From Colius striatus (taxonomy: Eukaryota > Chordata > Aves > Coliiformes > Coliidae), in assembly GCF_028858725.1 (NCBI RefSeq), contig NC_084760.1, positions 96,345,867-96,409,866 of the forward strand: a DNA stretch of 64,000 nt, given 5' to 3'. Every line of letters starts with the position of its first letter. The stretch's first letter is position 1. A model generated the notes under the pieces. That model searched no databases and was not told where the DNA came from. It was given only the letters and a program-made list of their open reading frames with translations. Shown here one piece after another: positions 50,331 to 62,625 of this stretch. The translations under genes and the position numbers were made by a program.

Positions 50331-53184
50331 TGTCTATGTTATTATTTTCTTAAGGTTTTTACATCTTCTTGTGTTGAAACTTGTCCCTCTCCCTATAGTT
50401 TAATAAAGCATGTTGCTGGATATCACTCTAAGTCAATTTTCTGGTCTAAGTCTTTGAGATCCAGTGTCCTTAGAAAAATAGGAATACCTACAATGACACG
50501 AGGTGTGTTTAATGGCTATGGGATGCTTATGATGTCTGGTCACCTTCCCCAGGCACAGGAAGTCTCAGCTTCTCCTCTGCTGTGAAGCATGAGGAAGTCA
50601 AGTTCTAACAAAACACCATGCTAACTCCTAATTATATTCCTAAACTCTCTATGTCACCACCTTTTTGAGAAACTTTTTCTTTTTCCTTTGAGGGATTTTG
50701 CAGCTAAGGAAAACCTGGATTCCCTCCAGCTTCACTGAGTTGTGAGCCTTGTGGCAAGTATCCCCATCTCATCCTGGTTGTGAAATTCTTGCAGTTGAAT
50801 CTTCCCCCGTTTCTGTAGTCACACGGGGCCCAGACACCCTTGTGTCTTTGTGCCTTGCAGCTGCCAATCCTCCCAAAATACTGTGCTTGATAGTGTAATG
50901 CACCTTGGAGAGCCTCAGCCTTGCCACAGCTTTAGGAGCTCAAAAAAACCCCCAAAGATGCTCAGAGCTCAACAGCCTTGTCTCAAGTAACAGCCAGAGG
51001 GGCTGTACACAACTACACGTTGGCTGGATGCTGCCCAATATCCCCTTCTTACTGTAGACTTAAAAATGGCTTTTGTGCTGCAGGGACTCACCATGCACTG
51101 AGCCACCGTTCTGGCAAAGTATAAATTCAGGGCCTACTGAGTGTGATAGCAAGTGCAGACCTTTGGGGAAGACATCAGGGACTGTAAGCCTTTCCTCATG
51201 TCTTGGCCCTTGCTATACTTCCCCAGAGCACAAGCTGAGCCCATACTTGCTTACAGGGTTTCTCAGTGCACCTTGTCCAGCCCTCAGCCGCTATTGCTGT
51301 GAATGGGGCACATAAAGCTGCTGCCAAGCTTAGATGTCTGCTGCACCTAGGGGCCACTGCCAGTGTGAGGTGGGACCTCTCATTTCTGAACTCCATTCAA
51401 CCACTATGTCTGAGGCCAAAGCTCTCCTGAGCATGACAGAGGTTTCTACCCTAGACCTGCAGCCACACATCTGGCTCCTAGGCAGAGTCTATTTTCCATT
51501 TCACATAGTGCTAGTTGCACTGTGACACAGTTTAGGGGTCATTTAATTTGCCTCATGAAACAGTCTGCTGTACCTTTCCCAGGAACTGTATTTTAATTTC
51601 AAAGGGAAAAAGGTTTATCTGGAAACAGATAATCGACTGGCATGCAGCAGCTGCTTTTGTACAAGTCCAGTCCCCCTGATTGGAGAGCACAGCACACAGG
51701 TGCCCAAGACGGAAAGAGCCGATGCAGCCACGCAGGCCACGTCTGTGCTTTGGCAGCCTGATGCATCCCAAACCATGACTAATGGAAGTATTTTGCTATT
51801 TATCATCCAATAAATGCTTACTGGCTTGTAATCAGACTCACTCATGAGAACTCAGCCGATGTACCAGTGGTGATTTTTGGCCACCTAAATTCCATTTTCC
51901 TGTGTTATTTGCTGCAACCAGATTGATGCATTCACATTTTGATATCAGTGTTATTGGTTCTTGTGCTTGCTGAAAAATGAGCTAATGTCTTCATTGTTTA
52001 CTGAAAGGGTGTAGTTGAGGATTACTGGCCTGGATTTTTAAACCTCTCAAGTGTATGCCAGCATGAAATTACTGTTCTTAAAGGCCATTTATTGACTGAG
52101 AATGTCATGCTGCTTGAAACAACTCTACCCCTTATGTCACCATGCTTTTTCCTTAAAAAACCCTGGTCCACAATTCAGCCCCACTGCTTGTTCTGAACAA
52201 CAACTGAAGATATTTATATGGTAGAGAGTAACTGAGAAAGGTCAGGAACGATACTTTCTCTTCCATAAGTTAGAGTTGGTGGCTCTGTCAAAGACCTTGA
52301 GTACGAAGAAGTTTCCAGATTGGGTGAAGGACGAGTTCTGGCGCTACACCTCACAAAGATGAGCAGACTTGTATCAGTGACTTTTTTTTTCTTTTGTGGG
52401 GGATGCTTCTGGTTTCATGGAGACCAATGACTGACCAAAGGAGGAGCAGACCTTCCAGACAAATCAGAGACTGGCAAGCAAGCACTTTTATGATCCTCGA
52501 GCATTCATCAATTCATAAATTGATTTAAATGCAGTGTGGATTTATGTTTCTCCTCAGCCCCACGAAGACCAGGAACATTTTCACTGAAATACTTACAGAC
52601 TCTAACAGAGCAGGGGCTTTAAAATAAAGCAAATAGCCCTCATTCCAAATAAAATTGTACTGATAAATCTGGCTTACCCCAACACAATGCTTCCAAGCAC
52701 CCCTAAACAGTACTGTAATGAACTTAGAAGCAAATGAATATAAAGATCATACCTAGACAACCAATGTTTTGTTGAACTATAAGGAAGTCATATTGGAGAA
52801 ATTAACAAACTCAGGTGACGTTTACAGCCTATATATGTACTCTATTTCTCTTATTCTAAGTTGCATTTGAGGGAGATGTTTAGGTTTCTTACGTTTTTCC
52901 TCATCTTGTGAAAGTTGCTTTAGCTACTTGCTCACAGTGATGATTGATTATGGAGGCCACCACTTAAAGCAGTTAGCTGATGATGGATGATGCAGATACT
53001 GAGAGGTCATTAGGATTTTGGTGAAAGGGAGAGCACTGTATAGATAAGAAAAAATTATCAAACACAGTGTAGAATAAAAAGTGTATAATTAAATGTGGGA
53101 TTTTTGTAGTACAACAAATATCACTGTTTTTACAGCTCCTTTAAATGGGGATTCTGTGATTCTCTGAATGTTCAGTATTTTAAA

Positions 53185-53203
53185 ACACACACACACACAC
53201 ACA
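53185..53203. repeat. (AC)n microsatellite
   Basis: An AC dinucleotide run of about nine units. Confidence 0.95.
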
Positions 53204-53339
53204 AAGTACTAATCCCAGTATAAAGCAGTTTAGAATGTAAATTCAACTATAAACTGTTTTATACCAATGGAAGACGGGGGCTGTTTTCTCCAGATATTCC
53301 CAAATTTAAATTATCTAAAATACTTCAGCCTATACCTAA

Positions 53340-53445
53340 TTAAGCAGATTAATTAATCCCACTGAAGTCAAAGAAGCTACTGATGTGATTAAAGAAGATA
53401 CATACTTAAATTCTGTTTGGAGTTTAGACATTTGCTTAAATCAAT
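53340..53445. repeat. Possible ancient sauropsid palindromic repeat
   Basis: AATTAATCCCACTGAAGTCA, AAGAAGCTACTGATGTGATTA and later ACATTTGCTTAAATC resemble a repeat common in reptile and bird genomes in which a 'CCCATTGAAGTCAATGGG' core is flanked by inverted arms containing 'GCTTAA'. It is heavily decayed. Recognition is from memory only. Confidence 0.3.
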
Positions 53446-54028
53446 AGGATTAGATGTTTCCTTGAAGTTACCCATGAATTTAAATGCCATGATAAATAAG
53501 AAAGTACTTATACAATGAATTTGCTCTGGTAGACATTTTGTACTTATTATCTAGGAATGTTTTTAAGGACTTGAAATATATTAATTTTTCCATTAATTTT
53601 TAAACCATCTTCTAGACAAAAGAAAATATCTTCAGTTTTAAATTTTCATCCTATTATCTTACCTTCTGTAATCTTCTTTCCACCAGAAAATAAAAGTGGT
53701 GGAAAAATAAGGGAATTCTTTTTTCATTCATAGGAGGAAAGGAACATCAAGATTTAATTTCTTGAATGAAAAAAGCTAGAAAATTTGGATTTAAGTAACT
53801 CTATGCAAAACTGAACAATGCATTACTGTAATTCACACTTTTCTAACAGGGCCAGTTGAAGACAAATCTTGTAGAAGTTTCTCAAGTGTACAAAGAGTTC
53901 TGAGGGCACTTTTTCCTGACATGAATGTCTGTAACTTCATACCAATTTACCACTTTTTCCACGGATTTAAATTGAGCAGAACTAAGAACAAGAGAAGAAA
54001 CAAGCCAGCATTTGTATTAAGAAACATT

Positions 54029-54034
54029 TTTATT
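54029..54034 (-). terminator. NRXN1: Candidate distal poly(A) signal of NRXN1
   Basis: TTTATT on the plus strand is AATAAA on the minus strand. The next 20-60 minus-strand bases contain a U/GU-rich run (TTGTTTCTTCTCTTGTTC), as expected for a downstream cleavage element. Cleavage would fall at about 54000-54018. Confidence 0.5.
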
Positions 54035-55239
54035 AACAAAACAGTAAATTCCACTTGCTTAGCATTTCCAATAATGAATAAATTGGCCTTGCAACAAATA
54101 AAAAAATTGTAAATATCTATCACAGAAAGCACTATAAGGTTAGGGGCATTGGGCCGCTCTTCGATGTCTTAGGGTTGAAAGTTTCACACACTATTTAGTG
54201 TTTTGTTAAAAAAGGCAACACAATACAGTCATAGAAATGAAGCCATCTCAGTCAAACAAATTAGGTTATTATAGAGAAAAGATCCAATTTTATGTTAGGT
54301 AGTTGGTTTATGCCTATTTGCTTGCTTGTGGTTGCTGCTGTTTTTAAACAAAAAGGAATTTAAAATCCACTTGCTGGCACTTCTGATACATCCATATTTG
54401 TTTTTTGTTAAGTTATGAAATTAAAGAGGAAAAAGGAGAACCTTCAGAAACAGTGTTAAAATTGTGTTTGCTTATTATAGTAGTAGCAGATCTTTCTTTC
54501 CTTGATGTATGGATTTAGTTAAAGATTAATCTACCAAACTGTCTGGAAGTTGACCTGACTATACTATTTCATTAACGTAATCAATACCAAGCAGAAAAGA
54601 CTGTTTCATCTCATCCAAACCATATTCTGTCACGTCCAGTCTCCTGTCATCATTCTTGTTCTTCTATATATCTTCAAGCACTGAAATCTGTACACACTCT
54701 GGCTTTCAAATTCTTCTTTCCCCCTCTAGCTGAAGTCTCATGCTTTCAGCAATGACCTTCTGTATACCTGGCCCTGCCGTTCCCTGAGTACAGCTGTCTT
54801 GTAAAGGTGGGAGAAATGATGAATGCTACAGGTGGACAACAATCTGAGAAATAAACATCAGATGGGCTTTGTGAACTTGTTTTAATTTTTGTGTAAATGT
54901 TCATGAAAATTAAAAACTGTTTTACAAATGCAACATGACCCACCTCAGTGTGACCGGCAACCTTCAAAAGAGGTGCCTTCCTGTCAACTACATGTATTTT
55001 TAAAGTGCTCTGACTCCCAGATAGACAGCTGTACCAGTTTCCAGCCTTTTTCATCAGCTACAGTGAATAACACACAAAAAAATGTGCCTACTGTTTAAAG
55101 CTTCCTATCTCTAAAGTGTGAACATCTATATCCCTCCCAGGAGGCGTTCCAATGATTTGGTTGATTTCCACTGAGCTACCCTCTTTCTGTCTAATGTATT
55201 CACTTTGAACTTCTATGTAAATAAAATATTATGCTATGA

Positions 55240-55245
55240 TTTATT
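55240..55245 (-). terminator. NRXN1: Candidate proximal poly(A) signal of NRXN1
   Basis: A second AATAAA on the minus strand, about 1.8 kb past the stop codon. The bases after it are U-rich (ATATTTTATTTACAT), but the GU-rich element is less clear than at the distal site. It would support a shorter transcript form. Confidence 0.3.
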
Positions 55246-57054
55246 GCTGTGAACCTAATGAAATAATACTAGGAAAAAAACCCTTTAACATGTAAATTAC
55301 AGCATTATATTTAATATGTTTAACTAAAATGCATTAATGTTTTATATATGCAAGAAAAGCTATGTATTATTTTAAAATGAGATGAACTTATATTTGTCTG
55401 GTTATGATGTCTCGCAATACTACACAATCAACTTAGCTAAAAATACTTTTTTATGTCAAAATGCCCACCACTGAAAAATACTATCGTGCACCTCAAGATT
55501 ATTTCCTTTTTGGAGAAAAGGGTAAATTCTGCAGTTGAATCAGCCTGGATAATTAAAATTAGTCTTTTTAGATCTTTTACCACCCAATGCTGCAGTAGCT
55601 GTCGTTCATACAACTGAATGCCTGATAAACACTATATGATACTCCCTAAGATTCTCAAGAAACTCATCATTCTCATAATTTAAGAACAAGGTTTCTGTAA
55701 GGCAAACCATGCTCTCCGATAGTGAAGCTCTGACTGGAAGCCAAAGGCCAGTTTAAGTCACTAAATATTTATCTAATTAATGAATGTATGTTTCTAGGAA
55801 ACTGTCCATTCTGATCAACTTCATTGATGCATATCAGGAGCAAGAGATGGTGATAGGAGGGAGAAGACAAATTACCGTAGAGATATATTTTTGCTTTCTA
55901 GTCCACTTCTTTCATACAAACTACTCAAACTTAATTGCAACAGAATAGAGGCTGTACAGGTAAGAAAAAAATTAGCTGACTCTTATATACATTCATACAC
56001 ATCCCCCTTAGGATAACCACTACACTGTATTTAAAAAAAAAAAAATAAAAGGAGAAAAAAAAGAAAGGGGAAGAAGTCTGGGACAATTCATAATGTCTGC
56101 AAAAAAACTGAAATATGTCTGTTGCTCCAGATGTCATAAAACTCTCTATACCTAGCAACACTTATAACATTGAGTTTACCAAAAATGGCTGAAGAGCAGA
56201 TATAGTTTGCATTTTCTATACAACAGGCTATAAAACATCACTTATCACAGTCCAGAAAGCACATATAGATGTGTTTTTATATAAACATATGTAATAACAT
56301 ATTAAGCGTGCATGAAAATTTCCCAATGATTGCATCTATGCCCTCTTGTTTGTTTTTTTCTTTTTTTTTCTTTTTTTTGTGGAAATGTGCCTTATATTCC
56401 AGATTTTTGTTTTTGTTTTTGAAAATAAGGCCTCCGTACTATTTTCCTCACAACCAGAAAGGGGCTTTTTGAAAGTATTTCTACGTAAGTCTTCAGAAAA
56501 GCCAGCACTTTGTTTCAAATGCAAGTTTCCAATCACTGCTTCACTGCACCAGACGGCAAACTCTTTACGTTTGCTTGTTGAGTCACCATATATAATGACA
56601 GTCTTCTCTGACAATAAGACTAACTTACTTCTCAAGAAAGCGCTAGCACTTTGGCTAAATCCAGAATCATAGGTAGCTTCTTTTTTTCTTTTTTTTTCCT
56701 GTTTTGTTTTTTTAATTTGTTTTGTTTCATATTGTGCCTTGATGTTGTAGTAATACTCCTTGCTTTATGAATGCGTGGTGTCATCATTGTCTTTCAGAAA
56801 TGTTCCAGCAACATAAAGACAGGCAGAGTAAATGAAAACACTGTGGATGTTAGGGAATTTATCAGCTCCTGTTTCTGAAAAACAAGAGCATGAAATGCTT
56901 GTTTTTAAAAACAGTCTTTCCTTTCTGATTGCATTCCCTGTCTTTTTTGTTTGTTTTTTAATGTGCTTCATAAAAAGTAAAGTAAGTAAGTTTGTATTAT
57001 GTCTCAGATAAAATGAAGACTATTTCTATACAAGCGTTCTTTTAGATGTTGAGA

Positions 57055-57362
57055 TCAGACATAGTACTCCTTATCCTTATTTTTCTTGTTTTTGTTGGAA
57101 CTTTTAGCGCTGTTGGGCTGTTTTTCCTTGATCACAGCCCCATTGGATTGTGCTGAGTTACTGATGTAGTTTCGACTCTCATCTACGTGATACGATCCTT
57201 CGTCTCGATTCCTGTACTTGTACATAGCATACAGGAGAATTAGGATACACAGCGCCGCTGCAGCCACGATCCCAACTACCATGCCTGTTGTGCTGCTGGA
57301 TTCACGAATCACCTCAGACGAGCCAGGGTACTCCCTTCCTCCTCCTGCCCTGGTTGGATTTG
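57055..57362 (-). CDS. NRXN1: Neurexin-1, last coding exon (membrane helix and cytoplasmic tail)
   Basis: Last coding exon of the presynaptic adhesion receptor neurexin-1, which binds neuroligins and other postsynaptic partners across the synaptic cleft. The exon opens with two bases that finish a split alanine codon, then encodes 101 residues and a TAA stop. In order these are a short extracellular juxtamembrane stretch ([17 protein letters not shown]), a membrane helix ([20 protein letters not shown]), the basic cytoplasmic start [11 protein letters not shown], the segment with [17 protein letters not shown], a Lys/Asn-rich stretch and the terminal EYYV. In the family, the membrane-proximal tail binds protein 4.1 and the C-terminal EYYV is a PDZ ligand for CASK and Mint proteins. 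HVDESRNY and KNKDKEYYV fit NRXN1; as I recall it, the NRXN3 tail has QVDETRNY and a different Lys-rich end. [14 protein letters not shown] appears to differ from the mammalian form at two conservative positions. Alpha and beta isoforms share this exon. The upstream exons lie beyond the right edge of the window. Confidence 0.97.
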
Positions 57363-57386
57363 CTGTAGGTAGATAAGGAGATAAGG
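57363..57386 (-). promoter_or_regulatory. NRXN1: 3' splice site of the last NRXN1 exon
   Basis: On the minus strand the bases before the exon read as a pyrimidine-rich tract (CCCTTATCTCCTTATCTACC) followed by TACAG, then CAAATCC. The reading frame is continuous with the neurexin tail from this AG, and the intron interrupts a codon after its first base, giving the expected ANPTRAGG start. This fixes the right end of the coding exon. Confidence 0.9.
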
Positions 57387-58137
57387 GAAAGGTTATTGTT
57401 GCGTTTGCACATTGAGGAATTAGTCATATCTACCTGATACAAACATGCACCTTTCTAATAGCATTCATTAGGTTGGGTTGACTATCGATGTACCCTACTC
57501 TACTGGTCTGTCAACATTTAGGTTTGCAGCCCATTCCATTTTCATGTCTGTCAGCACAAATAAGCTTTTAAGCAAGGAAAAGGACAGCAAGAAAAATCTC
57601 ATTTTAGGCTTCAAAAGTATAATTTCTCCTAATGCAGTTATTAAGAGAATAATGGGTAAATAATCTGAAATAACAGGCGTGCCATAATTTAAATGCCAGA
57701 ACAGCAATATCTGGGAGGAAAAAACTTCCCTGTCCCACTCCCTCCCTCTCTCTTCCTCCCTTCTGTAAAAACAAAAAGTGACACTATAGTATTTGTTGAG
57801 AAGATAGTGATGATGAGACAGACTACCAACCAGAATGGGGGAAAAAAATTAGAAATCCTCCTAATAATAAATGATAGCAGCCAATAAGTTTGCTACAAAC
57901 AAGGTATCCTCATCTATCCTTTCAATAAGCTTGTCAACATCTCTTTTACTTCTATTTTTTTTTCAAATTAAATATATTTACTTTTATTCATTTTAGAGAG
58001 CTATCCAACTCTGCCTCTGTCACAGGGTCCTCCTTGAATATGGGTATGCTTTAGAGCCTTTTTTTCACTCAATTTCTCTTATTCCCTCTTTTCATCATTG
58101 ACAGCAGATATTCCTTCAAGCAATGCTTTATGTGCAG

Positions 58138-58257
58138 AAAAAAAACCCTCTGAAATTGCACAGAGCAAGGGCTCAACTTTCTAAGAAACCATCTCACAGG
58201 CCAGACTGTGATCTTTGCAGTTGTGATACGAACTGAATTGACCTATGTCTTCAGACT
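58138..58257 (+). repeat. Local direct repeat, copy 1 (NRXN1 intron)
   Basis: A block starting with an A-run and CCCTCTGAAATTGCACAGAG and ending at CCTATGTCTTCAGA. It matches 59246-59359 in the same orientation over its full length, at roughly four bases in five by eye, with a 3-6 base gap near the middle. The flanking sequences do not match, so the boundaries are sharp. I do not recognise it as a named repeat family. Confidence 0.8.
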
Positions 58258-59245
58258 GTAAATTCTTCTTGATGAGAACTATTGTGTTGTCTGGCACATT
58301 TTGTCCCTTTGCAGCCATGTGTAAAGCTAATTCCAGGAGGAATTTGTAGGTTAAATGCTCACAGCACACACAACGCCTATGCATTTCCCATGATCTCCTT
58401 TCTTTATTGCATTTTGCAGAAGGAGAAGAGATACATCTTTGTACAGAATCACTTCAATTGGTGATAGCTGAGATGGATCTTCTTCTGTAACTTAGCAAGT
58501 GTCATGGACAAAAATGAAGTGACCTGGGTCCATGAAATATTTCTCTGATTATACCAGCAATTCCAGACTCCTGAGGGGCTGTGCTATCATCAGCACTAAC
58601 AGCCTTGGCAGAGCTCAGGAGAAAGAAAATAGCAGTGAGTGAACCAGAATTCCAGGGTTTCCCACTGAGCAGTGCAGAACACTCTCATTAAACATCAAGT
58701 CTGGCTTATAGAAACAGCATTTAAAATCATTATGCATGGCTAAAAATGCAATCAGTAACATATAAATGTTAGCTAAGAGTATTATTAAAGCACTAGTTTA
58801 ATCACATATTCATAATGTTAGCTTTGTTGGGCCTTGACTACAACTAACATTTTATCAAGGGGTATCAGAAATGTCAAGGTGTGTGAAAGCACGCTATGCC
58901 TCATAGTCACTTTTTTGCACTAGAAAGACATAATAGGAAGATGATTAAATTGAAGATGCCACTCAAACCCTCAACACTAGTCAAAAAATTGCAATAAGTC
59001 TGGTCAACCAAAATGAAAAGCAGCCATCAGCTACAGACACCTGCAATTGGCCTACGAATAACAAAACACAGCGAAAGTAGTCACAGCCCCTAAGAAAAAC
59101 TAAATTCTCTCCTCACTTTGTTATTATTCATAATTTATTTATTGGTGATATGTGTTCTTACTGTTGAACCATCACTTCCTATCGGCTATGCCACCTAGGT
59201 TTAGAGAAAGTGACATTGTATTTGGCTGAAAGAATAGAAGCACCA

Positions 59246-59359
59246 CAAAAAAACCCTCTCAAATTGCACAGAGCAAGGGCTCAGCTTTCTGGGAACTCGC
59301 CTCTCAGGACAGACTCTGATCAGTTGTGATAGGAACTGACCTGACCTATGCCTTCAGAT
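59246..59359 (+). repeat. Local direct repeat, copy 2 (NRXN1 intron)
   Basis: The second copy of the block at 58138-58257, offset by about 1.1 kb. Shared words include AAATTGCACAGAGCAAGGGC, then TCTCAGG, CAGACT, AGTTGTGATA, GAACTGA and TGACCTATG. It is either a small local duplication or two insertions of an unnamed short element. Confidence 0.8.
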
Positions 59360-62204
59360 ATCACTCATGACAAATAATATTTTAACTCGTTTGGTTTTTT
59401 TCTCCCCTCTCAGAAAGTTCTTAGTTGTAATGATTTAGTACAATTAGTATTTTCTATGACCACACAAGAGATCTTGAAATTTTGCTTCAGAAGGCTCTAA
59501 GATTTCTTCTCATTTCAGGTCAGATGCCATACTACTAAGAAATATGGTCTGTTCCAAAGTAGTCAGAGACTGGTTTAGATCCTGTTTCTTCATTGTAGCT
59601 ATTGTAGAAATGGAAATTCTTTTACACATAGAGTATCATTTATTGTTTTGCAAAAGACAAGTCATTGTTGCAGAATAAAGAGTCCTGAGTATTTCCATAG
59701 TAAATGAAATTGAGACAAAGTCTTATCTTACTGTACATAATTTCAAGAAATGAATATCCATCTGAGAAATAATAGAAGCAACTGAATAAACTCTGTCAAT
59801 ACCTGATGGACTAACAGGTGCTCTTTCTCTTTAAAATACAGACATTTGGTCCAAATGCCATCAGCTAACTTTACAATTAATGTCTACTAAATGACACTCA
59901 GCAGCCTGCTCAGAGGAAAACATTCTTTTAACATTGCAACCTAAAAAACCATGTAAGGAATATTTTTCAACAATATCTAAGTGCCTGCCTTTCACCTCAT
60001 GGCATCCTTTTATTTTTAAGAATGTTTTCACAATTATCTAATTTATCCCATCTGTCTGAGGAATATTCAACCACTACATAAACTTTATTTAAACAACACA
60101 TTTTCAAAGCATCTGTTATTGTATTTGGTTGGACTTCCGTAAAAGGAGCAGTTTAGCAAGTGAAATGTCTTCCTGCTATTTATTTCTTTTATTTACATTA
60201 AAATATGCTTTTAATGTAGCAGGGCCTCTCATGACAAATGAAGGAGGAGTAAATGAGGGTAAAGTTTTACAAAGCACAAGGGTTTGTCTGTGAGCATTTT
60301 CGGTAGGAAAGATCATCTCAGTGGAGAGCAAGCAAAGATTATAAGGTTACAGAAATCTTGCTCATTGCTTCCCAAATCTTTGAGAAACTCATGATGTAGT
60401 TTTTCCAGCATCTTGGTAGTTCAACCAGGCAGAATCACTGGTTCCTGGCACAGCAGCAGAGGTATGTCTATGAGTAATCTCATCTGCTACTTGTTTGCAG
60501 TCTCTGTTAGTGTCTGCAGACTCAAAAACACACCATCCTGGATAAAGGCTCTTACTGAAGATGGAAACAGACATACCCTACAGGTGAATGCTAAGACTAA
60601 ATTTCATAAAAATTAGCAGTACTTTTAAGAATAAAAAATCATCTCAAGAAAATCCTGAAACAATCTATAATAATTTGAGGATGGTTTGATTAGGAACAAG
60701 AGAAAATCATAAAGACTGTGATTATGCCATAGCAATGAGATGAAATAAAAGTCATCTTCTGGTACAATGATCCCTTCTTGAAAAAACTTCTCTGATGTAC
60801 AACTCTTTCTTTCAACAGCATATAACCAGCCTTTTTGGACTGCCTCAAAGACCAGCTTAGAAGAGACTGAGTTTTAAAAGCCTCTTCTACCACTTATGAA
60901 AAACTTTGCATAAAATAATAGCAATTGAGCACAGTTTTACATTGTGTAATAATGGATTAGAAAGTTATTATTCTTGACTGTATTTCCAAGTGGTTTAAAA
61001 TTTAGAGGGAAAAATCCAACTATTTTCAGTGCCCAGTTTTCATTAATACTGTGAAAAGAAAATTGGAATTGCAGGCTCCCATGGTGTTTGTGAATTGAAA
61101 TTAGCAGATTTAAAAACAAAACAAAAAAAAACAACAAAAAGACCCCAAACCTGTTTTCTTTACATTTATGCCTTCCCACAAACTGTGAATAGGAAATTAC
61201 TCACAGGACAAGAATGTTTAACTACTGCATTTGCAATGAGGCATGAAGGCAATTATTTACAGAGGACATATTAATTTTCACTCCGTGTGCTTGTACAGTT
61301 GTTTGTGGTCGACTTTCTGTAGCACTGTTGGATTCTGGTGAACTGGTTTCTAAGCTCACTGCAATTTCAACATCTCATTACAATGAATATGTCTGAAAAA
61401 CAAATCTCAGTGTTTCTTTTGCTGAACTTGTGGGATAAATGCAGCCCAATTGCAAAATTAGGATGAAAGTCTGCTGTAAACTTGTGCAAGAGATTAAGCT
61501 CAAACTCACCCTGGTCTGAATGAGGTATCTTTGCCTGCTCCCTTCCCATCTAGCCTCAAATGCCTCTTGAGGAAAGACAAGTGGCTTCCCAGGAGATGTC
61601 CATCAATGAGGGAGTTGCCATGGGAGGTAAGGAACATGAGGTGGTTCCACATGAGGCTGCTATAGCCCAGTTACAAAATTTCATCAGACTTGGAAGTCTA
61701 CATCTATTCCACAAAACTAGCTGCATTGCCAAACACACACTCCTTGCGCTCCATGATCATAATGGCATCAAGATTGAAAGAGAAGGGGAGCTGAGACCTG
61801 CACACATAACAAACTGTGTGGTGAAGAGGTGTGGTGCTTATGAGCAGAGCAGCTACGTTTGCAATCTTGAACTTATGCCATTACATTTGTTCTAAGAAAT
61901 GTCAGATGTTTACTGAGTTTGAGGGAACAAGACAATAATCTAAATGGGAAAAAAATTAGATGCTTTTGCAAGTAAGATAAAGAAGACAAAACATAAATAT
62001 TACACTACTGATAGCATGTTTTCAAGCTAAAGCTAAGCTGCTGTAATCAGTTCAGACAAATAAACCAGTATCTTTTGCTCAGTTAGCTGTCTGGTTAGCT
62101 CTCTGAAGACTCAGATGAACATCAGTGTTATGGCAAGGAAAAGGGCAAGAACATTGGGAACATACATCTTGGGTGTCAGCTAACTGTAAGTTTGGCTTCA
62201 TTGT

Positions 62205-62252
62205 ACCAAAAACTTAAAGATCTTTTCCAACTGTAATGATTCCATGATAAAC
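62205..62252 (+). mobile_element. CR1-like LINE 3' tail fragment
   Basis: AAAGATCTTTTCCAACTGTA followed by ATGATTCCATGATAA resembles the sense-strand end of avian CR1 elements, where 'AAGATCCCTTCCAACC' precedes an ATTCTATG-type octamer. Only the last 50 or so bases are recognisable. The sequence further left may belong to the same element but is too diverged to call. Confidence 0.4.
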
Positions 62253-62606
62253 TTAGTGTGACATTTAAGTCTCACTGAACTTAGTGAAAACTTTGCTACT
62301 GAGCTTTGCAGGACCAAGGTTTCATTGTTTCCTATGTTTATCATTATCATCTCCCTTAAAAATAGTAAAAAACCCAAATCACCTAATCTAGGACCCTTTT
62401 TTTTTTTTTAGAACTCCAAAATGTAGTTGTAAAGAGTGAGGAATCTGATGTCTTGGCCTGCAGAGCAAGGCATGTTTCTTTCTCATGAAGTGAGCTGGAA
62501 ATGCAGACATCCACATACATATTTGCAACTATGGGTGATTCCCTGACTGTCTTCCTTCACAAAGCATCTACTACATGAATAGAGAAATGTCTGTGTCACA
62601 AATATT

Positions 62607-62625
62607 TATATATATATATATATAT
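62607..62625. repeat. (TA)n microsatellite
   Basis: An uninterrupted TA dinucleotide run of about 19 bases inside the NRXN1 intron. Confidence 0.95.

Larger units (their letters stand above)
40141..54009. other. Intergenic flank immediately 3' of NRXN1, no gene seen
   Basis: Contains homopolymers (45390-45406, 49899-49913, 50312-50330), a CA repeat at 53185 and faint old repeats near 47740 and 53340. Frames are short and overlapping. A small CpG-retaining segment at 52225-52430 has two open frames but no recognised family. Confidence 0.65.
54010..57054 (-). other. NRXN1: NRXN1 3' untranslated region (left end inferred)
   Basis: This stretch follows the neurexin stop codon on the minus strand. 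It is AT-rich, with long A/T homopolymers (for example near 56030-56065 and 56350-56380) and no convincing frame of its own. A canonical AATAAA on the minus strand at 54029-54034, followed by a U/GU-rich stretch, suggests the distal end, giving a 3' UTR of about 3 kb. An earlier AATAAA at 55240-55245 could give a form of about 1.8 kb. Small open frames in both directions here look like chance. The exact end is inference and needs RNA data. Confidence 0.65.
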
